A stretch of 64,000 bases of DNA from Daejeonella rubra (GTDB taxonomy: Bacteria > Bacteroidota > Bacteroidia > Sphingobacteriales > Sphingobacteriaceae), in assembly GCF_900103545.1 (NCBI RefSeq), contig NZ_FNHH01000012.1:42436-106435 (forward strand). Reading direction: 5' to 3'. The position numbers and the translations under genes were made by a program. Under the pieces are notes generated by a model. The model was given only the letters and a program-made list of their open reading frames with translations. It was not told where the DNA came from and searched no databases. Each line of letters starts with the position of its first letter. The first letter of the stretch is position 1. Shown piece after piece: positions 7,017 to 14,682 of this stretch.

Positions 7017-8321
7017 ATGGTTGAGAACATCATTTCATTTTCCTTGCGTAACCGGTTCATTGTGCTGCTTTTTGCTGCCGGAATCTTTACCTGGGGACTA
7101 TTCTCGGTAAAAACGAGTAAGATCGACGCTATTCCGGATCTGTCTGAAAATCAGGTCATCGTATTTACAGAATGGATGGGTAGAAGTCCGCAGATCATTG
7201 AAGACCAGATCACTTATCCATTGGTAACCAATCTTCAGGGATTGCCCAAAGTGAAGTATGTACGGGCAAATTCCATGTTTGGGATGAGTTTCATCTACAT
7301 CATTTTTGAAGATAATGTGGATGTTTACTGGGCAAGGTCAAGGGTGCTTGAGCGACTTAATTCCATTGGAAATGCCTTGCCTGCTGGTGTCAATCCGACA
7401 ATGGGTCCGGATGGAACCGGTGTAGGGCATGTACTCTGGTACACGCTGGATGCAAAAAGCATGGATCTGGGGGAGCAGCGTGCGGTTCAGGACTGGTATA
7501 TTAAATTTGCGCTTCAGAATGTACCCGGGGTGAGCGAGATCGCTTCATTCGGTGGTTTCCAGAAGCAGTATCAGATCAGTATCGATCCCGATAAACTCAG
7601 TTACTACAAACTGAATATTCAGGATGTGATGCGTGCCGTGAAAAGCAATAATAATGAGGCCGGGGGCAGGAAGTTTGAGATGAGTGGTATTGGATACATT
7701 ATCAAAACAACAGGTTATTTGAAGTCGATTGAGGAGATAGGCAACCTTTCTGTTCGGACTCAGGGTTCTATTCCGGTCAGGATCCGCGATATAGGAACTG
7801 TTCAGATGGCCGGAGAAAGCCGTCTGGGCATATTTGACTATAATGGGGAGGGTGAAGCGGTTGGCGGAATCGTGGTTTTACGCTACGGTGAAAATGCCAA
7901 TGAGGTGATCAATAAGGTGAAGGCAAAAATGATGGAGGTAACCAAAGGGCTTCCCGAGGGCATGAAATTCAATATTGTGTACGACCGCGGTAAGCTGATC
8001 GAAGAATCTATCTCATCTATTAAAACCACATTGATCGAAGAGATGATCGTTGTATCGCTGATCGTGATGATTTTCCTTTTACACTGGCGTAGTGCCATCA
8101 GTATCATCATCCAGATCCCCATTACCATCGCCGCAAGTTTCATTGTGCTGAATGCTTTTGATATTTCATCGAATATCATGTCCCTAACAGGTATTGCATT
8201 AGCGATTGGAGTGATCGTGGATAACGGAATTATCATGGCTGAAAATTCATATAAGAATCTGGCGGTCAGGCAGGCCGAACTAAATGAACAAAGAAAAGGA
8301 GGAAGCGCAGATGTGGTTTAA
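7017..8321 (+). CDS. cusA: CusA-type RND efflux pump, N-terminal part (frameshifted)
   Basis: These are the first 434 residues of a heavy-metal RND permease: TM1, the first porter domain, TM2 to TM4 and the TM4 proton-relay motif AIGVIVDNGIIMAEN (Asp402). Full CusA/CzcA proteins are about 1030-1050 residues. Here the frame stops in the cytoplasmic loop between TM4 and TM5 and the rest continues in the +1 frame from 8284. Removing one A from the AAAA run at 8294-8297 would join the halves smoothly as NEQRKEEAQMWF. With the outer-membrane channel and adaptors downstream it would export Cu(I)/Ag(I) from the periplasm. Whether the split is a real mutation, an assembly error or a functional two-piece pump cannot be told here. 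Confidence 0.85.
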   Translation: MVENIISFSLRNRFIVLLFAAGIFTWGLFSVKTSKIDAIPDLSENQVIVFTEWMGRSPQIIEDQITYPLVTNLQGLPKVKYVRANSMFGMSFIYIIFEDNVDVYWARSRVLERLNSIGNALPAGVNPTMGPDGTGVGHVLWYTLDAKSMDLGEQRAVQDWYIKFALQNVPGVSEIASFGGFQKQYQISIDPDKLSYYKLNIQDVMRAVKSNNNEAGGRKFEMSGIGYIIKTTGYLKSIEEIGNLSVRTQGSIPVRIRDIGTVQMAGESRLGIFDYNGEGEAVGGIVVLRYGENANEVINKVKAKMMEVTKGLPEGMKFNIVYDRGKLIEESISSIKTTLIEEMIVVSLIVMIFLLHWRSAISIIIQIPITIAASFIVLNAFDISSNIMSLTGIALAIGVIVDNGIIMAENSYKNLAVRQAELNEQRKGGSADVV

Positions 8322-10260
8322 AAAGAAAGGATCTGAGTCCCGAAATGGGAAGGATCAGGATTATGTAAGGCTTTCTACTGAAGAAAGACTGAGCATTATT
8401 GAAAAGGCATGCAAGCAGGTTTCCAGGGGAGTATTTTACTCCACCATTATTATCATTGCTTCATTCCTGCCGGTATTTATGTTAACAGGACAGGAGGGCA
8501 AGCTCTTCCATCCGCTGGCATATACCAAGACATTTATATTGGTTATCGATGCCATTCTGGTGCTAACTCTGGCTCCGGTGATCATTTCATTTTTCATGAA
8601 AGGCCGCTTTCGGCAGGAACATGAGAATCCGATAAACAGAGGCATGGAAAAGGTTTATCTGCCGGTCATCCGGGCCTGTATCCGGAACAGGAAAACGACT
8701 ATTGGTATTAATATTATTGCCCTGATCGTGAGTATTCCGATGCTGATGAGTCTGGGACGCGAATTTATGCCGCCCCTGGATGAGCAGTCAATTCTTTTTA
8801 TGCCGGTTACTTTACCGGATGTTTCGAATGCAGAGATCAAACGGATCCTTCAGGTTCAGGATAAGGTCATTAAATCAGTCCCGGAGGTTGATCATGTTCT
8901 GGGGAAGGCAGGCAGGGCGAGTTCGGCAACTGATAATTCACCGATCAGCATGATCGAGACCATTATTTCACTTAAACCAAAGAGTGAGTGGAGGCCTGGC
9001 ATCACCAAGAAGGATATTATTAATGAGCTGGATGCAAAGCTTCAGATCCCCGGAGTGGTAAATGGCTGGACTCAGCCGATCATCAACCGGATCAATATGC
9101 TTTCAACTGGTATCAGGACAGATGTTGGAGTGAAGGTTTACGGACAGGATCTGAAACAGATCAGTCATATTTCTCAGGAGGTTCAGACCTTGCTGAAGAG
9201 CATTGAGGGAGTAAAAGACCTCTACGTGGAGCCTGTGACAGGAGGAAAATACCTTGAAATTGAGATTAAGCGCGATCAGCTGGAGCGCTACGGATTAACA
9301 GTTGATGATGTGAATGCGACAGTAGAAAGCGCAATTGGCGGTGCCCCTTTTGCCTCAACAGTTGAAGGCAGGAAGCGTTTTAATATTCATCTGCGTCTGG
9401 GTCAGGAGTACCGGAACAGCATTGACAGGCTGAAGCGTATTCCTTTGAGTTCGCCCGATGCAGGAACAATACCCTTATCGGCAGTGACAGATATCCATTT
9501 TGTGGATGGTCCGCCGATGATCACCTCCGAAAATGCGATCCTGAGGGGAGCGGTGATGTTCAATGTACGCGACCGTGATCTTGGGCATACCGTTCAGGAA
9601 GCGATCGATAAGCTGAATAAAGACTTGAAACTACCCGGAGGCTATTTTGTAGAGTGGAGCGGGCAATATGAGAATCTGTTACGCGGACAAAAAACGCTGA
9701 TCTATATTCTCCCCATTGTATTTTTTATCATTTTCCTGGCTCTTTATCTGGCTTTCAGATCAATCAGGGAGGCTTTTTTAAGCCTGGTGACCATTCCATT
9801 CGCACTGATCGGTGGAGTATTCCTGGTGTATTTCTGGGGAGTTAACCTTTCTGTAGCGGTTGCTGTGGGTTTCATTGCCCTGTTTGGAATTGCAGTAGAA
9901 ACGGGGGTGGTCATGGTTATTTACCTGAATGATGCCATGAATCAGCTGGTTGCCTTGAAAGGGAATTCAAGCGAGACCATTACGAAGGAGGATCTGCGGG
10001 AATATGTGATCAATGGTGCAGCAAAAAGATTGCGACCTAAGATCATGACAGTTTGTGTGGCCCTGTTTGGACTAATCCCGGTATTATGGTCGGGCGGTGT
10101 GGGAAGCGACGTAATGCAGCCCATTGTGCTGCCCATGATTGGTGGGGTGCTTACCTCATCTACGCATATTCTATTGGTTACACCACTCATATTCCTGATG
10201 ACGAAAGAATATGAATTGAGAAAATTTGGAAAACTGGAGGTACATGATGTTAAACATTAA
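8284..10260 (+). CDS. cusA: CusA-type RND efflux pump, C-terminal part (frameshifted)
   Basis: 658 residues that continue the pump: TM5-TM6 (STIIIIASFLPVFML, then EGKLFHPLAYTKTF), the second porter domain with GREFMPPLDEQSI, and TM8-TM12, ending with GGVLTSSTHILLVTPLIF. An ATG at 8284 directly follows an in-frame TAA, and another ATG lies at 8311, 8 bases after AAAGGAGG, so independent restart by translational coupling is possible. The overlap with the N-terminal frame is 38 bases. The two parts sum to a little more than one CusA. The stop at 10258-10260 overlaps the start of the channel gene. Confidence 0.85.
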   Translation: MNKEKEEAQMWFKKKGSESRNGKDQDYVRLSTEERLSIIEKACKQVSRGVFYSTIIIIASFLPVFMLTGQEGKLFHPLAYTKTFILVIDAILVLTLAPVIISFFMKGRFRQEHENPINRGMEKVYLPVIRACIRNRKTTIGINIIALIVSIPMLMSLGREFMPPLDEQSILFMPVTLPDVSNAEIKRILQVQDKVIKSVPEVDHVLGKAGRASSATDNSPISMIETIISLKPKSEWRPGITKKDIINELDAKLQIPGVVNGWTQPIINRINMLSTGIRTDVGVKVYGQDLKQISHISQEVQTLLKSIEGVKDLYVEPVTGGKYLEIEIKRDQLERYGLTVDDVNATVESAIGGAPFASTVEGRKRFNIHLRLGQEYRNSIDRLKRIPLSSPDAGTIPLSAVTDIHFVDGPPMITSENAILRGAVMFNVRDRDLGHTVQEAIDKLNKDLKLPGGYFVEWSGQYENLLRGQKTLIYILPIVFFIIFLALYLAFRSIREAFLSLVTIPFALIGGVFLVYFWGVNLSVAVAVGFIALFGIAVETGVVMVIYLNDAMNQLVALKGNSSETITKEDLREYVINGAAKRLRPKIMTVCVALFGLIPVLWSGGVGSDVMQPIVLPMIGGVLTSSTHILLVTPLIFLMTKEYELRKFGKLEVHDVKH

Positions 10261-11494
10261 AAAAATATTTTTTACGATGCTGTTCATAGGTTCCGGCCTT
10301 GCTTTCGGGCAGGTTACGATGAGCCTTGAACAGATATTTGTGGAAATCAAAGAAAAGAACCTTGGCCTGATGGCATTTGACAGCCGTATTCAAAGTAAGG
10401 ATGCAAAGGTTGCTGGTGCAGGTGCATGGATGGCTCCGATGGTGGGTGCGGGTACATTTATGACTCCATATCCTTTCCAGGGAATGGTAGGCGACAATGA
10501 TCGCGGTGCATTTATGATCACTGCGGAGCAGGATATTCCTAATCCAGCCAAGATCAAAGCTAAGAAGGAATACCTGGAAACCCAGTCTTTAACCGATGTG
10601 TTTGGTAAATCTGAGCAGTTCAATCAATACAAAGCGAGAGCAAGACAGTTATATTTTGGCTTGCTGATCGATCACCGGAAGATCAGGTACCAGGAAGAGA
10701 ATAAGCAGATCATGGAGACCATGAAAAAGCTTGCAGCGATTCGCTATCCTTTCAATCAGGGAGGGCTGAATCAGGTTTTTAAGGCTGAAGGCAGGGCTTA
10801 TGAGTCTGAAAATATGATCTTGATGACGGAGGCCGGCATCCGTTCAAAGAAGATTGCGCTCAATGCATTGATGAACAGGGCTGCAAACATGGAGCTTGAG
10901 ATAGACACCACTTTTAGAGTTGATTTCGTTCCAAAGGCCGATCTGGATACCTCTTATTTTGCCGGAACACGAAGTGATATTTTACATATGGAGCATGATA
11001 TTCATGCTATGGAAAAGAATATTCAGCAGATGAGGCAGGAAGCTAAGCCTGATTTCAGAGTTCGGTTCGATCATATGTCTAATTATTCGGCGATGATGCC
11101 CAGACAATTTACAATTATGGGTATGCTTTCAATTCCGATCGTTCCATGGTCGTCAAAAATGTATAAGTCGGAGATCAGATCCATGAATTTTGAGCGGGAG
11201 GCCATGCGTCAGCAGAAGGCAGCCATGTTAACAGAAATGCTGGGGATGAGCCGTTCCATGGAAAATGATCTCGCCGTTATGCAGCAGCAGCTTGCTAATT
11301 ATGAGAATAAGATATTGCCGTCTCTTCAAAAATATCTTAAGGTTTCGATCTTGTCTTATCAGGAAAATAAATCGGATCTGAATACAGTGATTGATAGCTG
11401 GGAAGCCCTGAACATGTCGCAGATGAATTATCTGGACCAATTGCAGAAGTTTTATCAAATGATCGTTGAGTATGAAAAGAATATTGAAAGGTAG
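10247..11494 (+). CDS. TolC/CusC-like outer-membrane efflux protein
   Basis: A 415-residue outer-membrane factor with a cleavable signal peptide (MLNIKKIFFTMLFIGSGLAF). It has the long alternating helical segments and amphipathic strands of the TolC family, including AKIKAKKEYLETQ and the Gln/Met-rich helix AMEKNIQQMRQEA. No lipobox is seen, unlike E. coli CusC. It is somewhat shorter than typical CusC (about 460). The start at 10247 is preferred over ATG 10244 or TTG 10226 because GGAGG at 10236-10240 is then 6 bases upstream. It overlaps the pump gene by 14 bases, so the two are translationally linked. Confidence 0.85.
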   Translation: MLNIKKIFFTMLFIGSGLAFGQVTMSLEQIFVEIKEKNLGLMAFDSRIQSKDAKVAGAGAWMAPMVGAGTFMTPYPFQGMVGDNDRGAFMITAEQDIPNPAKIKAKKEYLETQSLTDVFGKSEQFNQYKARARQLYFGLLIDHRKIRYQEENKQIMETMKKLAAIRYPFNQGGLNQVFKAEGRAYESENMILMTEAGIRSKKIALNALMNRAANMELEIDTTFRVDFVPKADLDTSYFAGTRSDILHMEHDIHAMEKNIQQMRQEAKPDFRVRFDHMSNYSAMMPRQFTIMGMLSIPIVPWSSKMYKSEIRSMNFEREAMRQQKAAMLTEMLGMSRSMENDLAVMQQQLANYENKILPSLQKYLKVSILSYQENKSDLNTVIDSWEALNMSQMNYLDQLQKFYQMIVEYEKNIER

Positions 11495-12797
11495 TATTGG
11501 GGTTTTTCTTCTGCTCGGATTTCTGCTTTTGGGCTGTGATCAGGATAAGAAAGCTTCCAGCGAAAGCAAGGCTCAGACCTATACTTGTCCCATGCATCCG
11601 GAGATCCTTCAGAATGGCCCCGGCACCTGCCCGATCTGTAAAATGGATCTGGTACCGCTGCATAGTACAGCAGCGCATGGTCCGGCGGATGATAGTTTAA
11701 ATGCACTGGTAAAACCGACGAACGAGCTGGTGATATCTGGTATTAAGACGGTCAGGCCGGAAAAGGGTTCGCGGACTGCTGAAATGAGCCTCAAAGGAGT
11801 CATAAATTATAATACCAATAACTGGAAATCTGTTTCAGCACGGGTTAGCGGCCGTATTGAACGTTTATATGTTAAGTATAGTTTTGAGCAGGTGAGGAAG
11901 GGGCAGAAGATCATGGATATCTACAGCCCTGACCTGGCAAATGCCCAGCAGGAACTCTTATTCCTTAAAAATAATTCAGAGTTGATTCTGCTTGAATCAG
12001 CTAAGAAAAAATTATTGTTTCTTGGTTTCACACAGAGTCAGATCGATCAGGTACTCCGCAGCGGAAAGATCAGCCCGACGGTTTCAGTATACAGCCCTTA
12101 TTCAGGATATGTAGCTGAGTTAGCACTTAATGCTGCAGCAAGCTCTGGTTCATCGGCACAAGCCGGAGGTACAAGGATCAGCTCATCTTCTTCAGCAGGG
12201 ATGAATGAAATGAATTCGGGTGGATCTGCGGATGTTGTTCCTACAGTGCAGTCGATCAGTACAGGCCAGGCTCTGCAGATCAGGGAAGGGCAATATGTTA
12301 CTGCGGGTCAGAAATTGTTTGATTTGATCAATACAGAACAGGTTTGGGCGGAGTTTTTTGCCCGACCAGATCAGTTGCAGGAGTTTAAACGAGGGATGAA
12401 GGTAAGCGTCCGGTCGCTGGATATTGCTGAACAGAACTCAGATGTTCAGGTAGATCTTATCCAGCCATATTATCGTGAAGGTGTTAATTATTCCCTGATC
12501 CGAGCAAATTTACCCAATAGTAATAGAGCCTGGAAGGTTGGTCAGCTAATTTCAGTGAGTAAACAAAGCAAGGCTGATGGCAATTGGGTTCCAAGAACGG
12601 CAGTGCTGCAGCTTGGGAAGAAGTATGTAGTATTTATCAGACGTAATTCGGCATTTGTCCCGGTTTATATTCAGGTGAACAAGCTGACAGATGAATGGGT
12701 GGATATCGGGAATAGTTTAGGCCCCGATCAGGAGATCGCCATCAATGCCTGGTTTTTAGTTGATACAGAGAGTTTTATAAAAGCGGAGCGTTTATAA
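11472..12797 (+). CDS. CusB-like periplasmic adaptor with heavy-metal-binding domain (first copy)
   Basis: A 441-residue lipoprotein adaptor. Lipobox LLLGC (Cys22) is followed by a heavy-metal-binding domain, YTCPMHPEI and GTCPICKMDLVPL (about 37-63), then the membrane-fusion-protein core with the barrel-sandwich half SARVSGRIERLYVKYSFEQV, a helical hairpin at about 150-200 and a beta-barrel. A Ser/Gly/Ala-rich insertion at about 220-255 interrupts the core and is absent from the second copy. It should link CusA to the channel and hand metal over. The ATG at 11472 lies inside the channel gene (23-bp overlap), and the stop overlaps the next start as TAATG. Confidence 0.87.
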   Translation: MKRILKGSIGVFLLLGFLLLGCDQDKKASSESKAQTYTCPMHPEILQNGPGTCPICKMDLVPLHSTAAHGPADDSLNALVKPTNELVISGIKTVRPEKGSRTAEMSLKGVINYNTNNWKSVSARVSGRIERLYVKYSFEQVRKGQKIMDIYSPDLANAQQELLFLKNNSELILLESAKKKLLFLGFTQSQIDQVLRSGKISPTVSVYSPYSGYVAELALNAAASSGSSAQAGGTRISSSSSAGMNEMNSGGSADVVPTVQSISTGQALQIREGQYVTAGQKLFDLINTEQVWAEFFARPDQLQEFKRGMKVSVRSLDIAEQNSDVQVDLIQPYYREGVNYSLIRANLPNSNRAWKVGQLISVSKQSKADGNWVPRTAVLQLGKKYVVFIRRNSAFVPVYIQVNKLTDEWVDIGNSLGPDQEIAINAWFLVDTESFIKAERL

Positions 12798-14011
12798 TGA
12801 ATAGAAAAATTTTAGTCGGCCTTATCCTGATCTTTTTTGGATACATGGTTGTTGCTTTACCATCCTGTAAGGATCCGGAGCATGATAAACATGCGGAAGC
12901 AGGGAAATATACCTGTCCGATGCATCCTCAAATAGTAAATAATGGTCCCGGTTCCTGCCCAATCTGCGGTATGGACCTGGTACCTGTTAATTCAGCAGGC
13001 GGTAAAAATGAATTGTCTCTGAGTGATAGTCAGATTCAAATGGCCAATATCCGGACCGTTAAGATCAGCAGTTCTTCTTTTAGTACTTCAAAAGTATTGA
13101 ACGGGCGTTTGATCGTAAATCCGGAGCGCACCGCCCTGGTTTCAAGCCGATATTCCGGCAGGGTTGAAAAATTATATGTCAGGGAAACCGGTGGCAGGGT
13201 AAATAAGGGGCAGGCACTTTTTCAGGTGTATAGTGAAGAGCTTCAAACCCTGCAGCAGGATTATTTACTTCAGTTAAAGCAGGTTGCTGCCTTCCCGGAC
13301 GAGAAAATCTATAGTTCTATGCGGGAGGCTGCAAAAAATAAATTGCGCCTCTTTGGTGTGAGCGATACACAGATCAGGTCTTTGGAACAGAGTGCTAAAA
13401 CATCGCCATTACTGACAGTTTTTTCGAATGCATCCGGCACAGTTACAGAATTGAATATTACTGAGGGACAGTATGTTGCTGAAGGAAGTCAGGTCTTAAA
13501 GCTTGAGAATTTTGATCAGCTATGGCTGGAAATGGATGTTTATCCCAATGAAATTGCAGGATTAAGTATCGGTACAAAAGTAAAAGCATCAATCAATGGC
13601 ATGAACGAAAATGAGCAGACGGTTCAGATTGATTTTATATCCCCGCAATTAGACCCATCAACACAGATTCTTAAAGTAAGGGCTCCCATTCATAATCCGG
13701 GAAATTTACAGGCAGGGATGCAGGCAACTGTATTTTTACCTGTTTCTGAAATATCTGATGCAATGAGTCTTCCTTTGGATGCAGTTGTCAGGGATGAGAA
13801 GGGTGCCCATGTATGGGTTAAAACTTCAAAAAACACTTTCTCACCGAAAATGGTTAAAACGGGTGCAGAAAGTTCAGATCAGATCATCATTCTTTCCGGA
13901 TTGGAAGATGTAAAGGAGGTGGTTATAAGTGGTGCTTATTTATTGTCGAGTGAATTTATTTTGAAAAAGGGCACTGATCCAATGGCGGGACATGATATGA
14001 GCAAAATGTAA
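12797..14011 (+). CDS. CusB-like periplasmic adaptor with heavy-metal-binding domain (second copy)
   Basis: A 404-residue paralogue of the preceding adaptor, with lipobox ALPSC (Cys24), heavy-metal-binding domain YTCPMHPQI and GSCPICGMDLVPV (about 38-64), then SSRYSGRVEKLYVRETGGRV and the usual hairpin, barrel and membrane-proximal domains. It lacks the Ser/Gly-rich insertion of the first copy. CusB works as a hexamer, so two consecutive adaptors could form a mixed hexamer or serve different steps; the sequence does not decide. The start codon shares bases with the previous stop (TAATG at 12795-12799). Confidence 0.87.
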   Translation: MNRKILVGLILIFFGYMVVALPSCKDPEHDKHAEAGKYTCPMHPQIVNNGPGSCPICGMDLVPVNSAGGKNELSLSDSQIQMANIRTVKISSSSFSTSKVLNGRLIVNPERTALVSSRYSGRVEKLYVRETGGRVNKGQALFQVYSEELQTLQQDYLLQLKQVAAFPDEKIYSSMREAAKNKLRLFGVSDTQIRSLEQSAKTSPLLTVFSNASGTVTELNITEGQYVAEGSQVLKLENFDQLWLEMDVYPNEIAGLSIGTKVKASINGMNENEQTVQIDFISPQLDPSTQILKVRAPIHNPGNLQAGMQATVFLPVSEISDAMSLPLDAVVRDEKGAHVWVKTSKNTFSPKMVKTGAESSDQIIILSGLEDVKEVVISGAYLLSSEFILKKGTDPMAGHDMSKM

Positions 14012-14016
14012 ATAGT

Positions 14017-14589
14017 ATGGAAATATATATCAAAAACATGGTATGCAACAGGTGCATCACGGCAGTTCAAAATGAGCTGATAAAACTTGATCTGCATCCC
14101 ATATATGTACAAATGGGTATTGTGAAGTTGATGGAGGAAAAGCTGGATGAACAAAAGCTTCAAACTCTGAACGAGCGTTTGAATGCACTTGGATTTGAAC
14201 TACTCGATAATGGTAAGACCAGGTTAATTGAACAGATCAAAAGTCTCATCATTGAGAAGATCTTCCATTCAGAATTTCTGGAATCAAAAGTAAACTGGTC
14301 TGGGCTAATTTCTGATAAGGTATTTCATGAGTATAATTATTTAAGCTCCTTATTTTCTTCCGTTGAGGGTATTACCATTGAACAGTACATTATTCGCCAG
14401 AAAATTGAGCGGGTTAAAGAACTTTTATTCTATGATGAATTAAACCTCGGAGAAATTGCCAACAAACTGGGATACAGCAGTATTGCTCATCTTTCTGCTC
14501 AGTTCAAAAAGGTCACAGGCCAAACTCCTTCTCAGTTTAAAAATACCAGAGCTTCAGACCGGTTGAGGAGATCCATCGATGCTGTTTAA
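14017..14589 (+). CDS. HMA-like domain fused to an AraC-type DNA-binding domain; probable copper-responsive regulator
   Basis: A 190-residue fusion. Residues 1-70 look like a ferredoxin-like HMA domain, opening EIYIKNMVCNRCITAV with a metal-type CxxC at Cys10/Cys13. After a helical linker, residues about 105-185 form an AraC double helix-turn-helix: QYIIRQKIERVKELL, then LNLGEIANKLGYSSIAHLS and AQFKKVTGQTPSQFK. The obvious reading is a Cu(I)/Ag(I) sensor that controls the surrounding operon directly, instead of CueR, CusRS or CsoR. This is inferred from domain content and position (6 bases after the second adaptor, just before copA). A dimeric metal site is possible, since HMA domains pair through CxxC. 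Confidence 0.8.
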   Translation: MEIYIKNMVCNRCITAVQNELIKLDLHPIYVQMGIVKLMEEKLDEQKLQTLNERLNALGFELLDNGKTRLIEQIKSLIIEKIFHSEFLESKVNWSGLISDKVFHEYNYLSSLFSSVEGITIEQYIIRQKIERVKELLFYDELNLGEIANKLGYSSIAHLSAQFKKVTGQTPSQFKNTRASDRLRRSIDAV

Positions 14590-14657
14590 TCATTATAAAC
14601 ACAAAGTAGTATAACTATTTCCTGCAATTCTGTAAAGCTTTAAGCAGCTGTACCTCA

Positions 14658-14665
14658 TAATTTTG
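14658..14665 (+). promoter_or_regulatory. TAnnTTTG promoter box before copA
   Basis: TAATTTTG matches the Bacteroidota -7 consensus and ends 18 bases before the copA start. No clear -33 element was seen. If used, copA-copZ have their own promoter in addition to read-through from the efflux operon. Confidence 0.4.
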
Positions 14666-14682
14666 TATTGTAAATCAAGATT

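Noticed and set aside
8284..8321. Programmed ribosomal frameshift in CusA
   Set aside because: There is an A-rich tract and an SD-like AAAGGAGG, but no recognised slippery heptamer or pseudoknot, and a one-base indel in the AAAA run explains the break more simply.
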